A stretch of 64,000 nucleotides of DNA from Castellaniella denitrificans (GCF_027214045.1 NZ_JAPWHE010000002.1:62001-126000), one strand, 5' to 3'; numbered from the stretch's first letter, positions 41,707 through 50,703 are shown. Notes: generated by a model from the sequence alone, not told the origin. Made by a program: numbers and translations.

Positions 41707-42981
41707 TCACCGCTTGCAAGCGGTCCGGATTCGTCGGGCGCGGATGCCGCGTTCGAAATCCAGGCGGCCCAGCAAAGCCAGCCCCGCCAGGAAGAACAGG
41801 CCGGTCGTCAGCAGGGCGGCGCGATGGTTGCCTCCGGTAGCCCAGACCAGCACACCGTAGGACAGCGGCCCGACGACGGCCGCCAGTTGCACGGCGAACG
41901 TCCAGAGCGCGAAGAACTCCGCCGGACGGTCGGCGGGTGCCAACACGCCGACCATGGCCCGGCCCGCGCTCTGGCTGGAGCCCATGCACAGACCCGCCAG
42001 CGCGGCGGCAGACCAGAACACCGGCAGGGACCGGGCCGAGACGGCCAGCAGCACCATGGCGATCCAGCCCAGCAGGGTCAGGGCCAGCGCCCTGCGATGG
42101 CCGATGCGGTCCTGCAGGTAGCCAAAGCCGAAGGCGCCGACGGCGGCGCCGATATTCACCAGAAACACCAGCATCATGGTCTGCCGCATGCCGAAGCCCA
42201 TGACCTCGGTGGCGTAGACAGCCGACAGCGTGATCACCACCGCGATCCCCGCCTGGTAGCAGACGATGCACAACAGCAGGCGGCGAAAGTCGGGAAAGTC
42301 GTGGCGGGTCTCGCGCCACGCCATCCGCAACTGGGCCAGCATCGCGACCGGTTCCCTGTCCGCGCCGGAGGCGGGTTCGCGCAACCACAGGAAGGCCGGC
42401 AGCGCCGCCGCCGCGAACAGGACGGCGGTCAGGCCCATGATCCAGGGAACGTAGGCCTGGGCCGGCAGCCCGTCGGATTCCGCCGCGACCGCGACCCACA
42501 GCGCCAGCCCCAGGGCCAGCATGCCGCCGAAATAACCGAAGCTCCAGCCCCAGCCGGACACGCGCCCCATGGCCTCGGGCCGGGCCAGTCCCGGCAGGAA
42601 AGACGCCACAGCCGATTCGCCGATGCAGTAGCAGACATTGGACAGCGCCAGCCACAGCAGGCCCCAGACAATGTCGCCCGGCCCCACGCTGGCCAGCGCC
42701 GCCGTGGCCAGCACGCAACCGCCGGTGCTGGCGAACAGCAGCCGGCGGTGGCCGGCCCGTGCATCCGCGCGGGCGCCCAGGCCCGGCATCCACAGCATCA
42801 CCGCCAGATAGGACAGCGAAAGGGCCGCCGTCAGCGCCAGCGTACCCCAGCTTTTCCCGGCCGCCACCACGCCGACGAAATACGCGTTGAACACCGTCGT
42901 CAGCACCACGGTGGTGTACCCGGAATTGGCGAAGTCGTACATCGCCCAGGACCAGACTTCGCGCCGTCCCACCCCCGGCAT
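41707..42981 (-). CDS. UMF1-family MFS transporter
   Basis: A 424-residue inner-membrane protein with about 12 helices. The opening RREVWSWAMYDFANSGYTTVVLTTVFNAYFVGVVA is the hallmark of the UMF1 (Atg22-like) branch of MFS permeases. Other marks are WMPGLGARADARAGHRRLLF and ASSQSAGR-type GLCMGSSQSAGRAMVGVLAPADRPAEFFALW. The substrate is not known. The ATG at 42981 is used; a GTG at 43041 overlapping the stop of the upstream synthetase gene is an alternative. It lies between two acyl-CoA synthetase genes. Confidence 0.88.
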   Translation of the reverse strand: MPGVGRREVWSWAMYDFANSGYTTVVLTTVFNAYFVGVVAAGKSWGTLALTAALSLSYLAVMLWMPGLGARADARAGHRRLLFASTGGCVLATAALASVGPGDIVWGLLWLALSNVCYCIGESAVASFLPGLARPEAMGRVSGWGWSFGYFGGMLALGLALWVAVAAESDGLPAQAYVPWIMGLTAVLFAAAALPAFLWLREPASGADREPVAMLAQLRMAWRETRHDFPDFRRLLLCIVCYQAGIAVVITLSAVYATEVMGFGMRQTMMLVFLVNIGAAVGAFGFGYLQDRIGHRRALALTLLGWIAMVLLAVSARSLPVFWSAAALAGLCMGSSQSAGRAMVGVLAPADRPAEFFALWTFAVQLAAVVGPLSYGVLVWATGGNHRAALLTTGLFFLAGLALLGRLDFERGIRARRIRTACKR

Positions 42982-43037
42982 CAGGGGCGAACCGGCGCGC
43001 GCGCCGGGCCGCGGACCGGATGCGCCCCGGCAGCCGC

Positions 43038-44924
43038 TCACAGTGCGTCGCGAATCTGGTCGAGCGCGCCCGGATCCTCGATCGTCGTCAGGTCGCCCGG
43101 ATCGCGGCCTTCGCACAGCGCCACGATGGCCCGGCGCAGCACCTTGCCCGAGCGCGTCTTGGGCAGGCTGTTGACGAACAGGATGCGCGCAGGGCGGGCC
43201 ACGGCGCCGTTGCGCTGCTCGATCACGCGCTTGATCTCGGCTTCGAGGCGGTCGCGGGCGCCGGACTCGTCCAGCACGGCCGGGTTGCGCAGCACGGCGA
43301 AGGCCATGGCTTCCTGGCCCTTGAGTTGATCCGCCACCCCCACCACGGCCGACTCCGCCACGGCCGGGTGCGTGTTGACCGATTCCTCGATTTCGCGTGT
43401 GCCCAGACGATGGCCGGCGACGTTGATCACATCGTCGGTGCGGCCCAGGATGTACCAGTAGCCATCGTCGTCCACCAGCCCCCAGTCCGAGGTCGAATAG
43501 CAGAGGCGTCCGGGAAACGACTGGAAATAGGTGCGCACGAAGCGTTCGTCGTTGCCCCAGATCGTGCTCATCGCGCCCGGCGGCAACGGCGGCTCGATCG
43601 CCACCACGCCCTTCTGGTTCGGACCGCAATCCTGGCCGGTGGCCTCGTCGATCACCCGGGCGTCATAGCCGTAGACCGGAAAGGACGGACTGCCGAAGCG
43701 GGTCGGGACTTCCTCGACCCCGGGCTGGGCCGACAGGATGGGCCAGCCGGTCTCGGTCTGCCAGTAATTGTCGATCACCGGCTTGCCCAGGGCTTCGGAC
43801 AGCCACTGGCCGGTCAGTTCGTCGAGCGGCTCGCCCGCCAGATAGATGCGGTCCAGGCTGGACAGATCGTGACGGTGCAGCAAGGCCGGATCGTGCTTCT
43901 TCAGGACGCGGATCGCCGTCGGCGCGGAGAACAGCGCATTGACGCGATAGGTCTCGATGATGCGCCAGAGAATGGCGGCGTCGGGGCGCACCGGTGTGCC
44001 TTCGTACATGACGGTGGCCTGACCGTTGAGCAGCGGCCCGTAGACCACGTAGGAATGCCCCACCACCCAGCCCACATCGCTGCTGGAAAAGTACACGTCG
44101 CCTGGCTTGCCGCCGTAAATGTATTCCATCGACGCGCACAGGGCCACCGCGTAGCCGCCGACGTCGCGCTGAACGCCCTTGGGGTTGCCGGTCGTCCCCG
44201 AGGTGTACAGGATATAGCTGGGCTCGTTGGATTCCAGCCAGACGACCGGCACCAGGGCGTCCAGGTGCCGCGCCCGCAGGGGCGCATAGTCCAGGTCGCG
44301 GCCCGCCGTCAGGTCCATGGGCGCCAGGCCGCGGTTCACCAGCACGACGCGTTCCGGCGCATGGGACGACTGGGCGATCGCCTGGTCCAGCAGCGGCTTG
44401 TAGGCGATCGGCCGGCCGCCGCGCGAGCCCGCGTCGGTGGATACGATCACCCGGGGCTGGGCGTCGTCGATGCGCTGCGCCAGATTGTGTGCGGCAAAGC
44501 CGCCGAACACCACGGAATGGATGGCCCCGAGCCGGGCGCACGCCAGCATGAAGAAGGCGGCCTGGGGAATCATGGGCAGATAGATCAGCACGCGGTCGCC
44601 CTGGACGACCCCGAGTTCCTGCAAAGTGGCGGCGGCTGCGTTGACCTCGCGCGAGAGGTCGGCGCGGGTATAGACGATTTCCTGATCGACCTCCGTGGAC
44701 ACCCAGATCAGTGCGGGCTGGTCTCCTTGCGTGTCGAGCCAGCGGTCGACGGCGTTGTAACAAAGATTGGTCTTCCCGCCGACGAACCAGCGCGCGAACG
44801 GCGGGCGGGAATAGTCCAGAACCTGCGTGAAGGGGGTCTCCCAGTGGATGCGCTGGGCTTCGTGCGCCCAGAAGGCCTCCCGGTCCTGGATCGACTGGCG
44901 ATGGAACTCGCGGACTTTCTGCAT
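43038..44924 (-). CDS. prpE: Propionyl-CoA synthetase
   Basis: A 628-residue AMP-forming acyl-CoA synthetase. It has SYILYTSGTTGNPKGVQRDVGGYAVAL, NYWQTETGWPI, DWGLVDDDGYWYILGRTDDVINVAGHRLGTREIEESV and PKTRSGKVLRRAI, the same order as Acs. The RDVGGYAVALCASMEYIYGGKPGDVYFSSSDVGWVVGHSY region and the opening EAQRIHWETPFTQVLDYSRPPFARWFVGGKTNLCYNAVDRW match PrpE rather than Acs. It activates propionate; no prpBCD genes are present, so the 2-methylcitrate cycle would be encoded elsewhere. Confidence 0.92.
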   Translation of the reverse strand: MQKVREFHRQSIQDREAFWAHEAQRIHWETPFTQVLDYSRPPFARWFVGGKTNLCYNAVDRWLDTQGDQPALIWVSTEVDQEIVYTRADLSREVNAAAATLQELGVVQGDRVLIYLPMIPQAAFFMLACARLGAIHSVVFGGFAAHNLAQRIDDAQPRVIVSTDAGSRGGRPIAYKPLLDQAIAQSSHAPERVVLVNRGLAPMDLTAGRDLDYAPLRARHLDALVPVVWLESNEPSYILYTSGTTGNPKGVQRDVGGYAVALCASMEYIYGGKPGDVYFSSSDVGWVVGHSYVVYGPLLNGQATVMYEGTPVRPDAAILWRIIETYRVNALFSAPTAIRVLKKHDPALLHRHDLSSLDRIYLAGEPLDELTGQWLSEALGKPVIDNYWQTETGWPILSAQPGVEEVPTRFGSPSFPVYGYDARVIDEATGQDCGPNQKGVVAIEPPLPPGAMSTIWGNDERFVRTYFQSFPGRLCYSTSDWGLVDDDGYWYILGRTDDVINVAGHRLGTREIEESVNTHPAVAESAVVGVADQLKGQEAMAFAVLRNPAVLDESGARDRLEAEIKRVIEQRNGAVARPARILFVNSLPKTRSGKVLRRAIVALCEGRDPGDLTTIEDPGALDQIRDAL

Positions 44925-45328
44925 GGGTTCGTCTCCGGTGCCACCCTGCGGCCCGGACCGGGCCGTGGGTGTTTCTAAGGAAGTGGAATGGGTGACATGC
45001 TACACCCTGGCCGACCATACAACGACAGTCTGACACGAGCCTGACGAGCCGGTCCGTGAGCCCCGCGCCTGCCGGCCGCGCGCAGGCTTGGCGGATTCGC
45101 CGGCATGGCCGCTTTACTGAATACGAACGATCCACTACACTCGAAGAGTTGTCCGCAGGGCGGGCAACTCACAAGATCAACCCGGCGTCCGGTATCCGGC
45201 CAGCCTGCGACCCGTGTTGCGCCCGAGCGCCGCGGCCACGCCAGGCGGTCGCGGACGACGACATCCGCCGCCATCCGCCCATGCCACCGCCTCATTCCCT
45301 CCCGGTACAGCCGAATCAGCCACGTCTT
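44925..45328. other. 404-bp divergent intergenic region (prpE / NlpC-P60 lipoprotein)
   Basis: No gene is assigned here. On the plus strand it holds a promoter candidate (TTTACT 45113-45118, TACACT 45136-45141) followed at once by a 10-bp hairpin (45146-45170) and about 160 nt of leader. An in-frame extension of the lipoprotein frame covers the right half, but its starts lack ribosome-binding sites and would spoil the signal peptide. No clear prpE promoter was found on the minus strand. Confidence 0.5.
45113..45141 (+). promoter_or_regulatory. Candidate promoter of the NlpC/P60 lipoprotein gene
   Basis: TTTACT (45113-45118) and TACACT (45136-45141) with a 17-bp spacer. Each hexamer matches the sigma70 consensus at four positions. 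The predicted start site falls at the base of the hairpin at 45146-45170. Confidence 0.45.
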
Positions 45329-46174
45329 ATGGCGGCCCGTTCCCTGAAACTGCTGTTGTGCGCGGGCCTCGTGGCGCTGGCCGGATGCGCAGCCCAGACC
45401 CGCAAGACGGCCGACGCCGAGCTCACCTCCAATCACCTGCTGCGCGACAGTTATCTGCTCAGCACCCAATCCGATCCGCTGGGCGCCTGGCTCGACAACA
45501 AACGCAGCCTGGCCATCGACTACCCTGGATCGGAAACGTACGGCGCCAGCCAGGCGCCCAAGACCCTGGTGTCCACCGCGATGAAATTCCTCGGGGTCAA
45601 GTATCGCTACGGGGGCGACGCCCCTGGCGAAGGCTTCGACTGCAGTGGCCTGGTCGCCTACGCGGCCGAAAAATCCCTGGGCTTGAAACTGCCCCGGCGA
45701 GCGCGAGAACAGGCTGAACTGGGCATTTCCGTGGATCGCGACGAACTGCGCCGGGGCGACCTGGTGTTCTTCAACACCCTGGGCCACCGGTTCTCGCACG
45801 TCGGCATCTACCTGGGCGACCACAAATTCGTGCACGCACCGCGCACCGGCGCCAACGTCCGGGTTGAAAGCATGGATGTGGCCTATTGGCGCAAACGCTA
45901 CAATGGCGCCCGGCGCCTCCAGGCGCGCGTCGATACCGGTCAGCCCATGTCCGCCGGCCCCTCGGCCGGCCAGCATACGGACGCCAAGCCCTCGGCCGCC
46001 AAACCTGCGGCCACCGGGCGCACGACAGCCAAACACACCGGCGCCAAACACGCAACTGTCAAACACACGACCACCAAACGCGTGACCGTCAAACGCGTGA
46101 CCGCCAAGCCTGTGTCGGCCAAACCCGCGACAACAAAACGCGCGACGACCAAACGCGTGGCAGCCCGACCCTGA
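45329..46174 (+). CDS. NlpC/P60 peptidoglycan endopeptidase lipoprotein with lysine-rich histone-like tail
   Basis: A 281-residue lipoprotein, from the ATG at 45329: MAARSLKLLLCAGLVALAGC is a textbook signal with lipobox LAGC (Cys20). Residues 85-200 form an NlpC/P60 cysteine peptidase domain: GVKYRYGGDAPGEGFDCSGLVAYA (nucleophile Cys), DLVFFNTLGHRFSHVGIYLGDHKFVHAPR (His). Such enzymes cut D-Glu-mDAP links in peptidoglycan stems. Residues 206-281 are a repetitive tail of AKP, TKR, VKH and TAK units resembling bacterial histone-H1-like proteins; the basic repeats may bind anionic wall or LPS. An earlier ATG (45281) is possible but lacks a ribosome-binding site. Confidence 0.85.
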   Translation: MAARSLKLLLCAGLVALAGCAAQTRKTADAELTSNHLLRDSYLLSTQSDPLGAWLDNKRSLAIDYPGSETYGASQAPKTLVSTAMKFLGVKYRYGGDAPGEGFDCSGLVAYAAEKSLGLKLPRRAREQAELGISVDRDELRRGDLVFFNTLGHRFSHVGIYLGDHKFVHAPRTGANVRVESMDVAYWRKRYNGARRLQARVDTGQPMSAGPSAGQHTDAKPSAAKPAATGRTTAKHTGAKHATVKHTTTKRVTVKRVTAKPVSAKPATTKRATTKRVAARP

Positions 46175-46193
46175 GCCGGCCGCACTCGAAATG

Positions 46194-46224
46194 AAGCCCG
46201 GAACCGCAAAGTTCCGGGCTTTTT
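46194..46224 (+). terminator. Intrinsic terminator of the NlpC/P60 gene
   Basis: An 11-bp stem AAGCCCGGAAC/GTTCCGGGCTT (46194-46204 with 46211-46221), loop CGCAAA, ending in TTTTT. It is 19 bp after the stop codon. Confidence 0.92.
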
Positions 46225-46257
46225 CGTCACTGAGCAGGCCTTGCTTTCCGGGATCGG

Positions 46258-46665
46258 CTATATCCCCAGGGTCAGCCCGCCCGGCGAGCCGCGCCGCTTG
46301 CACGACATGCGCGTCTCCGGGCGCGCGGCATCGTTCGCCCTCAGCGGGCATGCTTTACAGTAGCCGCACTGATCCAGCGCCTGCTGCATGCTGCACACCG
46401 ACCGCCGGCATGCCAGCACGCGAATGCCGGCGCGCTGCGCCGCCAGGCGGAACGTCTTCATCACGTTGTGCCCCAGGAAATCCGTCAGCAGGATGACCAG
46501 GTCCGTGCCGGAAGGCAGTGCGGGCGTCTTCTTCTGATGTGCGGAATCGCGGCCGCTGATGTGGTGGCGGATGGCGATATTATGGTCGCGCAGCAGATCC
46601 GGGATGTTGCCCAGCCGGTCCGCGCCGACGATCAATGCACTGACTTGGGGTTGTGGTTGCGCCAT
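46258..46665 (-). CDS. DUF2325 family protein, cysteine-rich, Fur-box controlled
   Basis: A 135-residue DUF2325-type protein, start ATG at 46665 (CAGGAGT upstream). Residues 8-80 have the family's Rossmann-like start (SALIVGADRLGNIPDLLRDHNI) and DLVILLTDFLGHNVMKTFRLAAQRAGI. The C-terminal third holds six cysteines (86, 91, 100, 103, 106, 122), including CGYCKAC, which could bind iron-sulfur or zinc. The upstream region has a 17/19 match to the Fur consensus at 46717-46735, so iron-dependent repression is likely. Function is unknown; a role in iron limitation is inferred from the operator only. Confidence 0.82.
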   Translation of the reverse strand: MAQPQPQVSALIVGADRLGNIPDLLRDHNIAIRHHISGRDSAHQKKTPALPSGTDLVILLTDFLGHNVMKTFRLAAQRAGIRVLACRRSVCSMQQALDQCGYCKACPLRANDAARPETRMSCKRRGSPGGLTLGI

Positions 46666-46716
46666 CGATGGACTCCTGGAGATAGGTCGGTGGTGATCAC
46701 CAATTTTAATACGATG

Positions 46717-46735
46717 GCTAATGATAATCATTACC
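46717..46735. promoter_or_regulatory. Fur box
   Basis: GCTAATGATAATCATTACC matches 17 of 19 positions of the classical Fur consensus GATAATGATAATCATTATC (differences at positions 2 and 18). It lies 52 bp upstream of the DUF2325 start codon, over the likely -35 region of that leftward gene, and 175 bp upstream of the rightward binding-protein gene. Confidence 0.85.
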
Positions 46736-46910
46736 ATTAACAAGCGCAATCCAATCGGATGGATGGCGCGCCGCCACGCCTCCGTATTTACCCTGTCCCC
46801 TGCGTCGCGCGCCAGGCAGATTCAGCCGGTCGTCAATTTCCGTTCAGAATGTTGTTACCGGAGGCGGCGCACAATTTCCGCAGAACAATCTTTCCCAGCG
46901 GAGACACACC

Positions 46911-48128
46911 ATGCATACCTTGTTGCGAGACGGGCTGCCCTGCGCGGCCCTGGCTCTGGCCCTGAGCCTGAACAGCCCCGCCAGCCACGCGGCCGGCAAC
47001 GAGATCGTCCTGGGCGCGTCGGTCCAGCTGACCGGCCCCGTCGCCAACACCGGACGCTATTACAAGGACGCCTACCAGCTGGCGGTCGACCAGATCAACC
47101 GCAAGGGCGGGGTCGATGTCGGAGGCAAGAAATACACACTGGCGCTGAAGATCTACGACAACCAGTCGGATGTGAATCTGAGCGTGCGTCAATACACGCA
47201 ACTGGTTTCCAGGGACAAGGTGAACTTCCTGCTCGGACCTTTCGCCAGCAACTTCGCCCTGGCCGACTCCGCTGTCTCGGAAAAATACCAGATCCCGATG
47301 GTCCAGGGCGGCGGCGCCTCGGACCAGATCTTCTCGCGCGGGTTCAAGTATGTCTTCGGCACCCTGGCGCCGGCCAGCAACTATTTCGGCAGCACGATCG
47401 CCATGCTGAAACAGCTCAAGCCGGTTCCCGCCCAGGTCGCCCTGCTCTATGCGGACGACGCCTTCGACGTGTCGGTGGCCAAGGGCACCCGTCCCCTGCT
47501 GGAAAAAAGCGGCTTGAAAACGACGATCGACGAACGTTACAGCAGCAACGCCAGCGACTTCAATACCCTGCTGTCGCAGATCAAGGCCAAGCAGGCCGAC
47601 GCCGTGCTGGTCGCGGGACACGAAACCGAGATCCTGAACTTCATCCGCCAGGCCAAAAGCCTGGACGTCTCGCCCAAGTTCTATTCCTTCACCGTGGGCG
47701 TACCCAGCGAGGACTTCCGCAAGGCCCTGGGCGCGGACGCCGAATACGCCTTCGGCATGACCGCCTGGCTGCCCAGCGAAACGCTGAAGGACGCGTGGTT
47801 CGGCGACGCCGCCCAGTTCGCCAAAGCCTGGGGCGCCCAGTACCACTATGAGCCCGACTACCACGCCGCTTCGGGCGTGGCCGACGTCGAGGCGATCGTG
47901 AAAGCCATCGAGAAGGCCGGCACGCTCGATCCCAAGGCCGTGCGCGGCGCCCTGGCCGCCAGCGACTTCCAGAGCCTGTACGGGCATATCGCCTTCGCCG
48001 ACAACGGCCAGATCAACCTCGACCAGACGGTGATCCAGGTGCAGAACGGCAAGCCGGCGGCCGTATTCGACGGCAGCAAGTTCCTGCGCGACGCGAAATA
48101 CCCGATGCCCGACTGGTCCAAGCGCTGA
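46911..48128 (+). CDS. LIV-type ABC transporter substrate-binding protein
   Basis: A 405-residue periplasmic binding protein with a Sec signal (cleavage near SHAAG, residue 28). The mature domain starts [46 protein letters not shown], the Peripla_BP_6 pattern, followed by [31 protein letters not shown]. It heads a tight operon with two permeases and two ATPases. The ligand may be an amino acid, amide or small organic acid; it cannot be assigned from sequence. An AGCGGAGA ribosome-binding site lies upstream. Confidence 0.93.
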   Translation: MHTLLRDGLPCAALALALSLNSPASHAAGNEIVLGASVQLTGPVANTGRYYKDAYQLAVDQINRKGGVDVGGKKYTLALKIYDNQSDVNLSVRQYTQLVSRDKVNFLLGPFASNFALADSAVSEKYQIPMVQGGGASDQIFSRGFKYVFGTLAPASNYFGSTIAMLKQLKPVPAQVALLYADDAFDVSVAKGTRPLLEKSGLKTTIDERYSSNASDFNTLLSQIKAKQADAVLVAGHETEILNFIRQAKSLDVSPKFYSFTVGVPSEDFRKALGADAEYAFGMTAWLPSETLKDAWFGDAAQFAKAWGAQYHYEPDYHAASGVADVEAIVKAIEKAGTLDPKAVRGALAASDFQSLYGHIAFADNGQINLDQTVIQVQNGKPAAVFDGSKFLRDAKYPMPDWSKR

Positions 48129-48158
48129 GCCCCGTTCACGATCCAGGGAGAGCCCGTC

Positions 48159-49022
48159 TTGGACCTTCTGCTGCAAGTCCTCGTCAACGGCATCCTGCAG
48201 GGCGGGCTGTACGCCATCATGGCGCTCGGCCTGGCCCTGGTCTGGGGGGTGCTCAACATCGTCAATCTGGCCCACGGCGCCTTCATCATGCTGGGCGCCT
48301 ACATTTCCTGGTACAGCTTCACCTGGCTGGGACTGGATCCATTCCTCGGCCTGCCCGTCACGGCCGCTCTGATGTTCGGCGTCGGCTACGCCGTGCAACG
48401 CGGCATCCTGAACCTGGTCGCGCGGGCGCCCATGTTCAACACGCTGCTGATCACCTTCGGCATGGAGGTCGTCCTGACCTATCTGGCGCAACTGGTGTTC
48501 TCGGCCGACTTCCGCACCATCAACCCATCCTATTCCGGCCGGAACATCGACGTCCTGGGCCTGACCATCCCGATGGTCCGCCTGGCCGCGTCGGGGCTGG
48601 CCATCCTGTTGACGCTGGCCATGTGGCGCTTCCTGCTCCACACCCGGCTGGGCAGGGCGATCCGCGCCACCGCCCAGAACCTGTCGGCGGCGCGTCTGCA
48701 CGGCGTCGAGCCGCGCCACTTGTACGCCGTGACCTTCGGCCTGGGCCTGGCCCTGGCCGGTGCGGCCGGCGGCCTCTACGGCACCGTGTCCCAGATCAAC
48801 CCCTATATCGGCGCGACCCTGACCGCCAAGTCCTTCGCCATCGCCATCATCGGCGGGCTGGACACGCCTCTGGGCGTCATCGCAGGCGGCCTGGTGCTGG
48901 GCCTGATCGAGGCGCTGACCGCCCTGTACGTCGGTCCCACCTTCGCCGACGTGGCCAGTTTCGGCGTCCTGGTCCTGGTGCTCATCGTGCGTCCCAGCGG
49001 CCTGCTCGGGAGAACCGCATGA
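48159..49022 (+). CDS. LIV-type ABC transporter permease, LivH-like
   Basis: A 287-residue inner-membrane permease with about eight helices. The start is a TTG at 48159 behind AGGGAGA. It shows LVNGILQGGLYAIMALGLALVWGVLNIVNLAHGAFIMLGAYISW (family N-terminus) and the later AIRATAQNLSAARLHGVEPRHLYAVTFGLGLALAGAAGGLYG coupling region. Its stop overlaps the LivM-like start by 4 bp (ATGA). Confidence 0.93.
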   Translation: MDLLLQVLVNGILQGGLYAIMALGLALVWGVLNIVNLAHGAFIMLGAYISWYSFTWLGLDPFLGLPVTAALMFGVGYAVQRGILNLVARAPMFNTLLITFGMEVVLTYLAQLVFSADFRTINPSYSGRNIDVLGLTIPMVRLAASGLAILLTLAMWRFLLHTRLGRAIRATAQNLSAARLHGVEPRHLYAVTFGLGLALAGAAGGLYGTVSQINPYIGATLTAKSFAIAIIGGLDTPLGVIAGGLVLGLIEALTALYVGPTFADVASFGVLVLVLIVRPSGLLGRTA

Positions 49023-49966
49023 ACACCTCCCGGATCCTGCTGATCCTGGTCATTCTGGTCGCGCTCGCCCTGCTCCCGCTGTACGGCTCGGACACGATCA
49101 TCCAGTTCGGCATCAGCACCCTGCTGCTGGCCGTGCTGGCCCAGGGCTGGAACATCATCGGCGGCTACGCGGGCTATCCGTCCTTCGGCAATTCCGCCTT
49201 CTACGGCCTGGGCGCCTACGGTGTGGGCATCGCCATGGTGCAATGGCAGATGCCTTTCGCCATGGGGCTGGTCTTCGGCGTGATCCTGGCGGTGGTCTTC
49301 GCCATCTGCCTGGGCATCCCGGTGCTGCGCCTGAAGGGGCATTATTTCGCCATCGCCACCCTGGCCCTGGCACAGGTCATGGCGGCCATCGTCTCCAACG
49401 TGGCGCTGGCCGGGCAGAACATCGGCCTGGTGCTGCCGCCGCTGAACAACGACCCCCTGTTCTACGAACTGTCCCTGGGCCTGCTGGTCGCGGCCACCCT
49501 GACCGTCTGGTGGCTGACCCGCAGCCGCTTCGGCTTCGGCCTGATCGCCATCCGCGAGAACGAGGAAGGCGCCGTCGTGATGGGCGTGGACACGACACGC
49601 TACAAGGTTCTGGCCTTCGCCCTGGCCGGGATATTCAGCGCGCTGGCAGGCGGCATCCACGCCTACTGGATCACCTTTCTCGATCCGGAAAGCGCTTTCG
49701 ACATCACACTGAACGTGAAGATGATCATCATGGCGGTCTTCGGCGGGCCGGGCACGATCCTGGGCCCCATCGTCGGCTCCTTCATCTTGTCGGCCCTCTC
49801 CGAATTCCTGTCCAGCGAGGTCACCAGCATCGCGGGCCTGTTCTTCGGCGCCGTCATCGTGATCGCCGTGGTGCTGATGCCGCGCGGCCTGGCCGACGTG
49901 GCGCGGCGTTTCCGCCAGACGGGCTGGCGCTATTTCATCGAAAACATCCGGATGCATCGGCTATGA
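49019..49966 (+). CDS. LIV-type ABC transporter permease, LivM-like
   Basis: A 315-residue inner-membrane permease with about nine helices. ATG at 49019, overlapping the LivH-like stop. It contains the LivM pattern ISTLLLAVLAQGWNIIGGYAGYPSFGNSAFYGLGAY, YFAIATLALAQVMAAIVSN and the EAA-like AIRENEEGAVVMGVDTTRYKVLAFALAGIFSALAGGIHAYW. The stop overlaps the start of the first ATPase gene by 4 bp. Confidence 0.93.
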   Translation: MNTSRILLILVILVALALLPLYGSDTIIQFGISTLLLAVLAQGWNIIGGYAGYPSFGNSAFYGLGAYGVGIAMVQWQMPFAMGLVFGVILAVVFAICLGIPVLRLKGHYFAIATLALAQVMAAIVSNVALAGQNIGLVLPPLNNDPLFYELSLGLLVAATLTVWWLTRSRFGFGLIAIRENEEGAVVMGVDTTRYKVLAFALAGIFSALAGGIHAYWITFLDPESAFDITLNVKMIIMAVFGGPGTILGPIVGSFILSALSEFLSSEVTSIAGLFFGAVIVIAVVLMPRGLADVARRFRQTGWRYFIENIRMHRL

Positions 49967-50703
49967 GTTCAAGTGCGATCCTAGAGGCTCGCGGCCTGAC
50001 CCGCCGCTTCGCCGGACTGGTGGCCGTGCACGATGTCAGTTTTTCATTGTCGCCCGGAGAGATCCTCGGCTTCATCGGCCCCAATGGCGCGGGCAAGACC
50101 ACGCTGATCAGCCTGCTGAGCGGCACCCTGGCGCCCACCGAGGGCGAGGTCTGGTTCGACGGACGGCGCATCGACCGCATGGCGGCCTTCCGCCGGGCGC
50201 GCCTGGGCATCGGCCGCACCTTCCAGATCATGCAGCCTTTCCCCGGCCTGTCGGTGCTGGACAATGTGGCGGTCGGCGCCCTGTTCGGCCGCGGCCAGGG
50301 CCAGTCCAGGCTGGCGCTGGCGCGCGAAAGCGCCCGCGAATGCCTGCGCTTCGTCGGGCTGGGCAAACACATCGATCACCGCGCCGAGGATCTGGGGGGA
50401 CCCGACCGCAAGCGCCTGGAACTGGCCAAGGCCCTGGCCATGCAGCCGCGCGTGCTGCTGTGCGACGAGGTCATGGCCGGCCTGAACCTGGTGGAGATCG
50501 ACGAGGTCATCGAAATCATCCGCAAGGTGCGCGACACCGGCATCAGCATCATCGTCATCGAACATGTCATCAAGGCGATCCGCACCTTGTCGGACCGCAT
50601 CATGGTGCTGCACCATGGCGAGAAGATCGCCGACGGCGCGCCCGACAGCGTGCTCACCGACAGTCGCGTCGTCGAAGCCTATCTCGGGAAGAAGCGCTCA
50701 TGA
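49963..50703 (+). CDS. LIV-type ABC transporter ATP-binding protein, LivG-like
   Basis: A 246-residue ATPase, ATG at 49963. Walker A is GPNGAGKTT, Walker B is VLLCDEVMAGLN with the catalytic Glu. The signature segment reads DLGGPDRKRLELAKAL rather than LSGGQ; the PDRKRLE form is a variant I recall from other LivG-type proteins. The H-loop is VIEHVIKAI. The insert after Walker A (FDGRRIDRMAAFRRARLGIGRTFQIMQPFPGLSVLDNV) is LivG-like. It overlaps its neighbours by 4 bp on both sides. Confidence 0.93.
   Translation: MSSSAILEARGLTRRFAGLVAVHDVSFSLSPGEILGFIGPNGAGKTTLISLLSGTLAPTEGEVWFDGRRIDRMAAFRRARLGIGRTFQIMQPFPGLSVLDNVAVGALFGRGQGQSRLALARESARECLRFVGLGKHIDHRAEDLGGPDRKRLELAKALAMQPRVLLCDEVMAGLNLVEIDEVIEIIRKVRDTGISIIVIEHVIKAIRTLSDRIMVLHHGEKIADGAPDSVLTDSRVVEAYLGKKRS

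Noticed and set aside
49963-50703. Missing LSGGQ in the LivG-like ATPase as a sign of an inactive protein
   Set aside because: Walker A, Walker B Glu and the H-loop are intact, and PDRKRLE-type signatures are a variant I recall from other LivG-like ATPases, so activity is likely.
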